Positions 22,901 to 31,000 of a DNA stretch of 44,248 bases are shown here, in pieces. Position numbers and translations under genes: made by a program. The stretch lies in IMG/VR virus record IMGVR_UViG_3300042353_000754, positions 1 through 44,248 of that record. One strand, 5' to 3'. Under the pieces are notes generated by a model. It saw nothing but the letters and a program-made list of their open reading frames with translations. It was not told where the DNA came from and did not search any database. Source of the stretch: a virus. Within the stretch, counting starts at the first letter, position 1. Every line of letters starts with the position of its first letter.

Positions 22901-23624
22901 CGGGGTAATAAAGATAACCAGCGTTATAAAATGTTCTATTAAAAGATGTGTTGCTATAATTAAAACCATCATATAAATAATAGGAATTTGCAATAAAAGA
23001 TCCAAATTGAGAATCAAAAAATATTTGATCAGCGTAAACAATATTTGAAACTGTAGAAACATTATTTATAAGAGATGGATAATAAGAAGGTGTTTGCTGT
23101 AGTCCATTACTAGCTGCAACATATGGTGATGTTCCTACCTGAGAATAAGAAGGTTTTGCAAATTCTGAAGCGTAAGGTTTTTGCGTTTTTGTTGGTAAAC
23201 CATTTACATTTAATGACAAAGGCCAAGCATTTGGATTGCTAAAACCGTAGTAATATTCATTGGGTTTTAATGTGGTTATTCCATTACATTTTAAAAATGG
23301 ATAGTAAACTAAAGAATCTGCAAATTTAAGATTTGTTGCATTTGTTCCATCTGCAAAAGTATCTGTAGTTTGATACGGTGTTAATACATAATCAAAGCTT
23401 CCTGTTGGAATCATGTAGTCGGAAAACTCAACTATGGTTGAGCCAATTGATTGCTCGTTTATTAGCGGGGTTGCTGCTTTAAAATTAGTTAATGTTAAAC
23501 TTGGATCTTGCGTTTTTTCAATGCAGTATCCACAAGTGCAACAAGAAACCATTCCTTGAGAATCAAAGATTGTGTTCCTATGAATTACATTTTCTTGAAT
23601 ATTGTTTGTTGGTCTGTATGCCAT
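19980..23624 (-). CDS. Giant Tyr/Asn/Ser-rich structural protein, putative adhesin
   Basis: 1214 residues from the ATG at 23624, chosen for its AAGGGA ribosome site; an earlier start at 23651 would overlap the previous gene. The protein is unusually rich in Tyr, Asn, Ser, Phe and Thr, without recognised catalytic motifs, fitting a large beta-structured virion surface protein. A CCTCGYC cluster is near residue 30, and the last 45 residues contain a compact Cys/His set (CEH, C-x-C, LCDIHG, C-x-x-C) like a zinc knuckle seen in planctomycete proteins. It is the last and one of the longest late genes, likely a receptor-binding or tail-tip protein. Confidence 0.6.
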   Translation of the reverse strand: MAYRPTNNIQENVIHRNTIFDSQGMVSCCTCGYCIEKTQDPSLTLTNFKAATPLINEQSIGSTIVEFSDYMIPTGSFDYVLTPYQTTDTFADGTNATNLKFADSLVYYPFLKCNGITTLKPNEYYYGFSNPNAWPLSLNVNGLPTKTQKPYASEFAKPSYSQVGTSPYVAASNGLQQTPSYYPSLINNVSTVSNIVYADQIFFDSQFGSFIANSYYLYDGFNYSNTSFNRTFYNAGYLYYPASTPEPIQSNYYKWGDASTVFFTSYLLKNITFISKDSQFEFSTKYSFGIESILNNGITPNLSRYYGQLYPYTIITPQQYFNYTSHIDIFDLSNFKDKNSFWLDELGKKLDYFNWISSGGSIPCNGTQLQNIAANTNYNVTNYTTEKPYPSTVDIGNYETYLSYVDAHEFSHLGFKSDSSCSNNISKLISPVYFKSVDDYSFSYTHPNYTKTNSVFGITDKFIIPDFQTWQDCLSDATPATKTLPAKTVQLKEMNSTDNIYKGGYVLDKFQINKYGTFNGTISITARNDFFATGLESVWNLKKSLVYDGGQSCTYFSNKWDNNVAPVYNQFNVVEHAVFDQTLIQENEFIKATPTTYIDYYNQVETGFYTNGSFNYYSSGIPVTYYEDVCRGYIQQPNSLALPISYVAQKTDRTKITSVTDGSGKTTTTIRNVLWVGKTLLTNTYTHNSGANRPNLASGKVPLTYDAILKGGFESDIIVSFQSKSICSIFNIADELKRVTQFKVNFENYQKPPQQNFAVNDYTQEIVNASPDIPASFVIGNFSTTNSIFPFNQTPITYYKSFDNIAFGIPNTNPNEYFYIQKEIQKPTSPYNYQPHEDWSLVKNIQEISPTFAYYSASAGRVYPDFGVPDRFKSCLLINGGEDVWATGNEITILDNANTFYSIYMEEIKDEKQTAGQSLIRIATTLQNANDGIYIPNAGSTSTYNRSLTVKFLSTHKDFSKLDAPRYDVFNPNSLSTANQNANDRGITYSVTGAFTTPVTQQINIRMNPAIQTPSGGHFFLPSTYPLINFGLLMNYQAYGNTSTKPSYADPTAPLSTYIDNQFVFYDRLEVISLSPLKLKYVNMKFVYNDAINVKQYNLQYTPPNLTLINANGQCFWGFQCDIIMEEVVDEFIEEALPVEFNQILENVEYIQTSNLMNSRTPMQMINPEQCEHIGKVIDRKDCNCPKKWVRLCDIHGKTDWKKCMQCKDFKVSE

Positions 23625-23632
23625 TGCTTCCC

Positions 23633-24814
23633 TTATGGTAAATCGTACCAACCTTTAACACCAGCATTATTAGTTCCGTAATATTTATTTGCACCGGGAG
23701 TTAATTCATCATTGATAAGTTTGAATTGTATAGTTGAATTTAATGCGTTTTGTTTGGGTATAACTGAAGAATCATTTGGTGTAGTAAACGCAACAGTTGT
23801 AAATGTCAGTCCAGCACCATTTGAAGTAACTATTTTTCCAGATGTTCCAGAATAAGAATTAGGACAATCTTGGAGGTTTATGAATGACATTGGAGGAACA
23901 GTAACAGAAGCGGGATTTGTTGAGGTAAATTTTAAACCTGTTGCAGTTGGATTGACAGCTACATAATAATTTGCAACACCAGCATATGAATCAGGAGTAT
24001 CATTTAAAGTAAGAAAACTTTTTCTTGTATCTTCTGCAATTTGAACTGTTTCAGAAGGGTAAAAAGTTGCATAGGTATTTGATAAAACACCATTTACGCA
24101 AGTTGTATCTGTGACAACAGTAATACCTGTAGGCCCGGCAACAAGCGAATTTAATAAAGTAACTATAGGTCTTGGATCGGAATTAATAGGATCGTTTGGA
24201 TATGGATCGTAAGAAGTTCCAACATAATAACCTACATATTTTCTTCCAGCAACTAATTCACCACCGTTGATATCTTTGCCCCAAAATGTACCCATATTTG
24301 CAGAAGATTGAGAAAGGGTATCAAAACCCAATGCAGGGTAATAACCGTTAATAATCCCTGTTTCATCTATTTCAACAAAGCATTTTGAAGAAGGATCTAA
24401 ACTTCTAAGGAATTCGTAAACATCTCTACCATCAGTTGAATCTGTACCACGATATCTAGAAACATAAACTAAACCTTGACCTGATACACCTACATTGCCA
24501 GCAAAATTACCTTGATTAGTTGGTTCATCGATATCATAAGGCATTGCATAAAGTTTAGGACAAGTTTCTCTAGTATCAAAATCAGCGAACAAACCACCAA
24601 TAACTTCTTCAAAATCTGTACCATTCCAAGTAACTTCATAGAAATCGTAATAACGATAATACCCTGTGATTTCTACTTCATCACCATAAGGTATTTTATT
24701 ATTAACTCTAAAATAAAGAAATGGTGTTAAACCTTCATTTGAAATTGTGATAGAACCTGTAGCAGCATCAAAGCCAACATTACTACCGCTTCCCTGTACA
24801 GGTTGTATTCGCAT
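23633..24814 (-). CDS. Tail fibre-like structural protein
   Basis: 393 residues. The N-terminal 110 residues form a beta domain; from about residue 265 there are fibre-type repeats: FLTLNDTPDSYAGVANYYVA and FINLQDCPNSYSGTSGKIVT share the (FL)xx-L-x-D-x-P-x-SY-x-G pattern, each followed by a strand ending in G-L-x-F. The C-terminus NNAGVKGWYDLP is a common phage fibre ending. It precedes the giant protein at 19980 and probably forms the stalk or adaptor for it. The hairpin at 24834 lies just upstream of its ribosome site AAGG. Confidence 0.7.
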   Translation of the reverse strand: MRIQPVQGSGSNVGFDAATGSITISNEGLTPFLYFRVNNKIPYGDEVEITGYYRYYDFYEVTWNGTDFEEVIGGLFADFDTRETCPKLYAMPYDIDEPTNQGNFAGNVGVSGQGLVYVSRYRGTDSTDGRDVYEFLRSLDPSSKCFVEIDETGIINGYYPALGFDTLSQSSANMGTFWGKDINGGELVAGRKYVGYYVGTSYDPYPNDPINSDPRPIVTLLNSLVAGPTGITVVTDTTCVNGVLSNTYATFYPSETVQIAEDTRKSFLTLNDTPDSYAGVANYYVAVNPTATGLKFTSTNPASVTVPPMSFINLQDCPNSYSGTSGKIVTSNGAGLTFTTVAFTTPNDSSVIPKQNALNSTIQFKLINDELTPGANKYYGTNNAGVKGWYDLP

Positions 24815-24833
24815 GATTTTTGCCTTAAATAAA

Positions 24834-24863
24834 AATAGAACACTAACAGTCTAGTGTTCTATT
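24834..24863 (-). terminator. Perfect 12-bp hairpin, terminator or processing site
   Basis: AATAGAACACTA and TAGTGTTCTATT pair perfectly around a 6-base loop. On the minus strand it is followed by TTTTTATTT, so it can act as a terminator for the lysis cassette. It lies 19 bases before the fibre gene start, so read-through or mRNA processing must let the last two late genes be expressed. Confidence 0.75.
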
Positions 24864-24886
24864 ATAACTTAAAATAACCTCATTAA

Positions 24887-25144
24887 TTAACCCTTAATAA
24901 GCAAAGCCATACATTGAATTACTTGAGGGTATTGCATGAAATTATTACTTGGATAGGACAAAACAGATTTTGCTAAATCAATTTCTGGAACAGGAATACC
25001 ACGAATTCCAGTCATTACATAATCAGCAAAAGCGTTTACAGCTTCTTCCCTTGTAGCTTCACCTTTGATAAACTTTTCAAAAACATCTAGGGAAGGATGT
25101 GCAACAGGAATTCCCGGTTGACCACCCATCATTTGAGGATTCAT
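24887..25144 (-). CDS. Hypothetical small protein
   Basis: 85 residues. The N-terminus is Met/Gly/Pro-rich (MNPQMMGGQPGIPVAHPS); the rest is helical (FEKFIKGEATREEAVNAFAD). There is no signal peptide or metal site. The AAAGGG site lies 7 bases before the ATG. It is the last gene before the 24834 hairpin, in the cassette with the secreted Cys-rich peptide and the papain-like protease. Confidence 0.55.
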   Translation of the reverse strand: MNPQMMGGQPGIPVAHPSLDVFEKFIKGEATREEAVNAFADYVMTGIRGIPVPEIDLAKSVLSYPSNNFMQYPQVIQCMALLIKG

Positions 25145-25159
25145 AAAAACACCCTTTCA

Positions 25160-25351
25160 TTAGGAACACGAACGAACAAAACGGGATTTAATTTTCCCAA
25201 ACCTACTACGATTATTAGATTGAACTTTTATTTCAACCTTCTTTTCAATTTTCTTCTCAACTGTTACAGCAGAGCATTGACCACCAGAACAGCTACCACC
25301 ACGAACAGGTAAATCAACTGCAAAACCAACCGCCAAAATTAATGAAAACAT
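25160..25351 (-). CDS. Small secreted CSGGQC-type peptide
   Basis: 63 residues. The first 14 residues are hydrophobic (MFSLILAVGFAVDL), a short signal peptide or membrane anchor. Then comes GGSCSGGQCSA, a motif common in small exported planctomycete proteins, a lysine/glutamate run (VEKKIEKKVEIKV) and a basic end with a final cysteine (SRFGKIKSRFVRSCS). Function unknown; location next to the protease suggests action at the host envelope, perhaps in lysis. AAAGGAT precedes the ATG. Confidence 0.6.
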   Translation of the reverse strand: MFSLILAVGFAVDLPVRGGSCSGGQCSAVTVEKKIEKKVEIKVQSNNRSRFGKIKSRFVRSCS

Positions 25352-25371
25352 TTCAAAATCCTTTCAAAAAG

Positions 25372-26331
25372 TTACAAATTCCAGTCAATAATTCTTGCTG
25401 GATATCCTTCAAAATTTGAAAAAGAAAACACTTCTTCTTTGCAAATTCGATCCATATCAGATTCTTTAATCCAATATGATCCCTTTGGTTCTCCAAAATT
25501 ACCGGGTGATGTTCCATGAGAATTACCCCAAGAATTCTGAATTAGGAATATTAGACCAAATTCAGGATGTGTAGTAAATCCCAAACATGATTGTTGATGT
25601 CCCCAAGTTTGATTCCTTGAAGCTAATTGGATTGATGGTGTTCCAGATGGTTTAACTTTTAAATCACTAAAACCCCACCAACTAGAAGCGATTGTAACGG
25701 GATATCCATTTGCTAAAGCTTGTTTTACTTGTGAAGCGTTTACAAGTTTGCTTGTAGATTTTATCTTAAAATTATTAGCTTTTTCTTTTAGGTTCATTGG
25801 GGGTTTATCGCCATTTGACCAAGCCATTTCAGCAGCAGCACCAAATGTGAAAGAACCATCAGATTCTTTAATCGGTTGAGGATAACTAGGGTCTAGGGGA
25901 GGACAACCATCTTCATTTAATGATTCTGCCATTGATGAACCAAAAGAACCTTCACCAGTTCCACGAAGACCGCCACGGGATCGAGATTGCCCATAATTAT
26001 ACAAAATAAATGGAACTCTAAATTCCTCGTAAGATTGTCCTAGTGTTACGATTTCAACAGCTTGCAAAGTTGCAAGCATTGCTAAAGCACCTTGAGCGAC
26101 ACAAGAACCAGTTTTTTGATTCCAAGGGAAAAAATCATAGCCACAAGCTTTATTAACTACCTTATATAACAAAGCTTCTTTTGCTTCAACATCTTCCCCT
26201 GAAATCATAAATGGAACTAATGTTGCATTAAATTTATCTTGAAGTTCTTGAGGTTGGGATTCAATTGGTAACCAACCAAATTTGTTTGCAATTTCTACAG
26301 TTTTTTTAAAACCACCAAATGGTTCATCCAT
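25372..26331 (-). CDS. Papain-like (C1-type) cysteine protease
   Basis: 319 residues. The papain triad is visible in the right order: Cys77 in NQKTGSCVAQGA (with Gln72 as the oxyanion residue), His245 in WGHQQSCLGF and Asn266 in the typical LIQNSWGNSHG. There is no signal peptide, and the first 60 residues look like a helical propeptide-like segment. It overlaps the secreted-protein gene at 26331 by one base. Papain-type enzymes are rare in phages. As no lysozyme- or amidase-type endolysin can be recognised, it may cut host envelope protein during lysis or entry; a structural role is also possible. Confidence 0.85.
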   Translation of the reverse strand: MDEPFGGFKKTVEIANKFGWLPIESQPQELQDKFNATLVPFMISGEDVEAKEALLYKVVNKACGYDFFPWNQKTGSCVAQGALAMLATLQAVEIVTLGQSYEEFRVPFILYNYGQSRSRGGLRGTGEGSFGSSMAESLNEDGCPPLDPSYPQPIKESDGSFTFGAAAEMAWSNGDKPPMNLKEKANNFKIKSTSKLVNASQVKQALANGYPVTIASSWWGFSDLKVKPSGTPSIQLASRNQTWGHQQSCLGFTTHPEFGLIFLIQNSWGNSHGTSPGNFGEPKGSYWIKESDMDRICKEEVFSFSNFEGYPARIIDWNL

Positions 26332-26957
26332 TATTTTAACTCCTTAGAAATTTGTAGAAATGTTGATGTTAATAAATCCTTAACATCTTGTGTAAGTTTT
26401 AATTCAGCATCTTTAGGAAGTTTTTCATTTAACCTTTTACCTATAACACTTCTTAGATTAGATAATTCTTCAGGTTTAAATTTATCATCAATTGTTTTTT
26501 TAGCTGTTTTAAAAACACTTCCTAAAGTTTCATATTCAGGTTTTTGGATATCTGTAGACAATTGGGTATAAAACATAGACAACCATTTTACTGAATCTTT
26601 ATTTTCTTTTGATGCTGCTTTTGTAATGTCTGATTCTGTTGGATTAACTGGAATAGGTTCAGGATTTTCACCAATTAAAACTGTTGTAAATGCTGGATCA
26701 GAAGGCCCAAATTCATTTCCAGCATATGCAAAAACTCTGTAAGCACCTTCAGATTGAGCCGTAACAATCAAAGTTTTAGAATCTTTAAGAAGATCAACAG
26801 GGAAAATATTTAAACCTTTATCAACCGAAACCCACTTAACAGATTTTGCTTCTGTTCTTGCAGGGATCGTTATAAATGCCCCTATTTGCCCTGTAACCTT
26901 TGCGGGTAGTTCTACCGTTGGAATTTGCAGAAACACTAATAAAACGATGTTTAGCAT
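26331..26957 (-). CDS. Secreted protein with beta-sandwich-like N-terminal domain
   Basis: 208 residues. The first 10-12 residues (MLNIVLLVFLQIP) form a short hydrophobic export signal. Residues 15-95 look like a beta sandwich (GQIGAFITIPART, KSVKWVSVDKGLNIFPVDLL, YRVFAYAGNEFGPSDPA), a pattern I recall in exported planctomycete and planctomycete-phage proteins. After a proline-rich linker (ENPEPIPVNPTE), the C-terminal half is helical. The start overlaps the stop of the HNH frame (ATGCTAA). Role unknown; it may be a partner of the papain-like protease. Confidence 0.6.
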   Translation of the reverse strand: MLNIVLLVFLQIPTVELPAKVTGQIGAFITIPARTEAKSVKWVSVDKGLNIFPVDLLKDSKTLIVTAQSEGAYRVFAYAGNEFGPSDPAFTTVLIGENPEPIPVNPTESDITKAASKENKDSVKWLSMFYTQLSTDIQKPEYETLGSVFKTAKKTIDDKFKPEELSNLRSVIGKRLNEKLPKDAELKLTQDVKDLLTSTFLQISKELK

Positions 26958-27244
26958 GGTCTATTCCTTATTCTTTCAGACATTGTTTTGCAATCTGTTC
27001 GACACCACTTATTAAAAGATCGCCAATTTTTTAAATGACCAAAAAGAAAATGACATTCCCGGCAAAGCGTTATTAAATTAGATTCATCATATTCTAATTT
27101 TTCATCTACTGAAAAAGGTATTACATGATGAATCTGTAAATCTTTGGGATCGACTTCTAAACAAGCTGCACAAGTTGGATACTTTTCTAAATACCTATTT
27201 CTTACTTTGTGCCAATCCGATCCCCTATTACAAAAAAATCGAAA
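26951..27244 (-). CDS. HNH endonuclease domain without its own start codon
   Basis: An open frame of 97 codons. It reads DWHKVRNRYLEKYPTCAACL, then LQIHHVIPF, then NLITLCRECHFLFGH and WRSFN near the end: C-x-x-C, the H-H of the HNH core, the middle N and C-x-x-C-H of a zinc-supported HNH nuclease. HNH proteins are often needed for packaging or act as homing nucleases. There is no ATG, GTG or TTG before the domain; an in-frame TGA is at 27247-27245. It lies in +1 frame relative to the gene at 27228-27536, whose last codons contain T7. Frameshifting, transcript slippage or an assembly error could fuse them. Its stop overlaps the next start. Confidence 0.75.
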   Translation of the reverse strand, partial: FRFFCNRGSDWHKVRNRYLEKYPTCAACLEVDPKDLQIHHVIPFSVDEKLEYDESNLITLCRECHFLFGHLKNWRSFNKWCRTDCKTMSERIRNRPC

Positions 27245-27536
27245 TCAAAAGCTTCAAACCAATCTTTAAAATGTTAGCCCAAGGAAGTTTAGTAACTTCA
27301 GGAGAATCTTTCATTGTGATTGCTTGTTCTAAAATTGCTGCAAAATCTTCAAGGTTCAAATCTTGAACTTCGCCAATAATCGGCCTATCTTCCGGTATAA
27401 CCTGATTAGCTGCATAGCCAACGATATTCCAAATAGCTTCCGCAAATTCTTTATTAGATGGTTCATTTGTACCTTTGATTTTATTTATAACTAATAAAAT
27501 AGAATCCATTGGTAACGAGTCTGGAAACTTAATCAT
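27228..27536 (-). CDS. Small protein of the lysis/HNH cassette
   Basis: 102 residues. The N-terminal 60 residues are helical and acidic (NKEFAEAIWNIVGYAANQVI); the end is strongly hydrophobic (WANILKIGLKLLISIFL), a possible membrane tail. It overlaps the holin-like gene at 27529 by 8 bases. The last codons ATT TTT TTG TAA contain seven T, a slip-prone run directly before the HNH frame (see 26951-27244). Alternatives: a stand-alone membrane-associated protein, or the N-terminal part of a frameshifted HNH fusion. Confidence 0.6.
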   Translation of the reverse strand: MIKFPDSLPMDSILLVINKIKGTNEPSNKEFAEAIWNIVGYAANQVIPEDRPIIGEVQDLNLEDFAAILEQAITMKDSPEVTKLPWANILKIGLKLLISIFL

Positions 27537-27801
27537 TTTTAGAGTCCTTCCGTAAAATTTTTGTATGGTTTAAAACTTCTGCCAAGATTCTCATAGATTC
27601 AGTTTGTACTTTAGTAACTTCATTTATTGAGCTTTCTAATCTATCTATAAACAACATATGCCTTTGGTGTAGTGGTAATAATATATTACTTCCCAACCAT
27701 CCAAAACCTTTGTAAGTTGTCCATAACATGAAAACTAAAAAGCCTAAAGAAACTCCAAACTTTTCAAATATTTCTATAAAATTTATTTCAGAAAACATCA
27801 T
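27529..27801 (-). CDS. Holin-like single-span membrane protein
   Basis: 90 residues. One hydrophobic segment at residues 14-28 (FGVSLGFLVFMLWTTY) is followed by a basic-amphipathic helix and a probable coiled coil (IDRLESSINEVTKVQTESMR). This layout is seen in BhlA-type holins and other small phage membrane proteins. Position beside the secreted protein and protease genes supports a lysis role. It could also be a tail-associated membrane protein. Confidence 0.6.
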   Translation of the reverse strand: MMFSEINFIEIFEKFGVSLGFLVFMLWTTYKGFGWLGSNILLPLHQRHMLFIDRLESSINEVTKVQTESMRILAEVLNHTKILRKDSKND

Positions 27802-27835
27802 GTTTTATTCCTGTAATAAATAAACATTCTAACAT

Positions 27836-28021
27836 TTACGGTTGTAAAATGAAATAGTCTTTTAACAACTTTTTGAGTTGTTGAACCTTAGTTTCTATAT
27901 CCGAACCATCAGGGAAAAAATCCTGATCATTAATAGTTCTTTTGTTGTTTCTATTAATATATGTAATGGAATAACCTTTTATTCCTTCCATAGTCGTTAC
28001 TTCAGTAATTAATATTTCCAT
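27836..28021 (-). CDS. Small hypothetical protein
   Basis: 61 residues. It begins with two strands (MEILITEVTTMEGIKGYSIT), then a polar turn (NRNNKRTINDQDF) and a C-terminal helix (QQLKKLLKDYF). No family is recognised. It is placed between the tail fibre gene (8 bases away) and the holin-like gene, and is the first gene of the cassette that follows the fibre module. Confidence 0.5.
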   Translation of the reverse strand: MEILITEVTTMEGIKGYSITYINRNNKRTINDQDFFPDGSDIETKVQQLKKLLKDYFILQP

Positions 28022-28029
28022 TATTTCTC

Positions 28030-31000
28030 CTAGATTTTGATGATGAAGTTAAGGCCAATACTTGGTTGCATATTATTATGAGAACCACCACCGCCAGTAT
28101 TGTTGTTGTTTGTAATGCTTGGGGTAAATGTGTGTTGGTGATCTGGCTGAGTGGTTAGCGTTAACCCTGCTGCTGGACTACCTGTCCAAACTGTTCCGGG
28201 ATATGGGTCGTATCTACTCCCACCACTTCCAACATAAGTTAAAACTTCTTTACTTAGCGTATGCGTGTGACTTCCTGCACTTGAAGTATTTCCACCACTC
28301 ACGGTATTAGGGTGACTATGTGCGGGAATTTGTGAAGATAACAATGTCTCGTTTTCAGTTCCAACTGTTCCACCAAGTGTGCGGTTTGTTAGCCCAGTTC
28401 CTTGTCCTACACCAACCCCAACTCTTGATCTCATATCGGGCAAGTTGAATGTGGTGCTACCATCGCCTTGGCCGTATGGGCTTGCTGTTTGGCCTAATGC
28501 TGTCCACAATGCTGAATATGTCGATCTTGAAACTGCATTACCGTTACACAATAACCACCCTGTTGGTGCTGTAGTTGTAACGGTTCCAGCACTTACTGTT
28601 TGAGTAATTGCACCAGCAAACATTTGCATTGATGCAGATGGAATTGTTGTTCCAGAAGAAACTGTACCCCATGAAGAATTTGTTCCATCAGTTGTTAAAT
28701 ATTTTCCGCTATTACTTGTTTGACTAGGTAGCAAAGCATTTATTGCTGCATTAGCTGTAGTCTGCCCTGTTCCCCCTTTTGTTATAGGTACAGTAGCAAG
28801 TGTAGTTGTAATCGATGTAGAACCAGAACCACTAACATCACCACTTAATGTAATAGTTTGATTAGCAGTTAAATAAGTTGAAGTATCCAATGAAAATGTA
28901 TTTGATGCTGTCATTTTTATAAAGCTTGCAGAAACATATGTTAACCCTGCTAATGAGGTTAAAGATGCTGATGAAGCTTGACCACCCAAACCTAATAAAG
29001 TGTAAGTTGGAATATTTAAAACATTAGAAACTAAAGTTGATGCACCTGAAGAACCAGTAACAGTTAATGATGTAATTCTATTTGTGTAAGCTGTATCCCA
29101 ATTGCTTTGGGAGCTAGTTGAAGGAATTGAATATCCACTAGTTAAACTAAAAACACCAGTTCCAGAAGTATAAGTTAAACCCGTAGCAGTTGAAGAAACA
29201 GATGATCTTGCTCTAGTATCCGTGTAATAAAGGTTGGTATCTTCAGAAATGTTTTTGGTTGTACCAGCAACATTTGTCCACAACTTTGTTGAAGAATTAT
29301 ATTGAAGAATATTGTTGTTAGCTACACTAGTAATTGAAACATCATGTATTTCATCTAGTTCATATCCGTTTTGAATCTTTACAGTTACTACACCTTGAGT
29401 TGGGTGGCTTCGTACTACGATACCAACATACACAAGATGAGTTGGTGCAGAAGGTTTTGTTGATGTCCATGTACCAGCAGTTGTACCACTTAAATATAAT
29501 TGTGTTCCTTCTGCATAATCAGATGTATCTAAATCAATTAGATTTCCAACTATGATTAAATAACCATTGTTATTATTTGTTATATTTGTACGAACAATTC
29601 CAAAAGTCTGTGCTGAAGTTGCATCACTAGTTGCCAAAGCTTTTGCAACTGTCGGAAGGTTTCCATGACCACCATTGATGTAAACAATTGTTCCTTTAGT
29701 TAATGTTGCACCAGAATTGTTATAAACTTCTGCAATCAGGTTTTCAGCTTCAGAAAGATTAGATCCTGTATATCCGATTGTAAAATCAGGATAAGTTCCT
29801 GTGATTGAAATGGAAGTTCCGGCAGTTAATGTAACAGTTTGATCAGGTTCAGAATTGGTAACAGTAACAGCACCTGTTGTTACATCTACACTAATACCTG
29901 TACCAGCAGTAATAGAAGTTACACCACCTGAAGAACCAGAATAAGCAATAGTGAAATCTGGATATGTACCAGTAATGGTTATATCTGTTCCTTCAGTTAA
30001 CGAAACAGTCTGATCGGGAGCAGAATTTGTAATAATCCCTGTTGCATTATCGTAGGAAATTCCAGTTCCAGCAGATAAGGATAATCTTGCATCAGAATTT
30101 GTATATTGGGTAATCGTTGTTGCAATGGTAAAATCTGGGTATGTTCCTGTAACAGAAATACCTGTTCCATCAGTCAAAGAAACTGTTTGATCAGGAGCTT
30201 CATTAGTTATAGTTACATCACCTGTTGCAGCATCTACTGATATTCCAGTTCCAGCAATAATTGAAGAAACACCAGCACCACCTGTGTAAGCAGTAGTTTG
30301 AGTAGTTGCATCAGGAAAAGTTAAACCAGTTGGAATTACTTTCATGTGGCTTGAACCAGAATAGGTATCAAGACCATCAAAGTTTATCATTGTTCCTTGT
30401 GTGTGATCAGCAGATAATTGAACACCAAAGAAATCACCAGAAACTTCAGTATCATGCGTTGTACCAAAACTTGTAATTGAACCTGTCATAGTTCCACCGC
30501 TTAACGGCAGATAACTTGTGTTCCCATCAAAATCAATTGTAAAATCAGGATATGTTCCTGTTACAGATATATCTGTTCCACCAGTTAACGCAACTATTTG
30601 ATCTGGTTCTGAATTTGTAATAATTCCTGTTGCATTATCGTAACTTATGCCAGTACCAGCGGATAATGCTAATCTTGCATCTGAATCCGTGTATTGAGTT
30701 ATGGTTGAATCAATCGTAAAGTCAGGATAAATTCCAGTAGCATTAATGCCAGTTCCAGAGGTGATCGAAACAATTTGATCAGGAGCATCATTGGTAATAG
30801 TAAAGTCTGGATATGTACCTGTTATAGAAATTGCCGTTCCGTTGGTTAATGAAACTGTTTGATCTGGAGAATCATTAGTAATAGTAAAATCAGGGTAAGT
30901 TCCTGTTACAGAAATCGCTGTACCATTTGTCAATGTAACTGTTTGATCTGGCAAAGAATTAGTAACAGTAACATCGCCTGTTGTAACATCTACGCTAATG

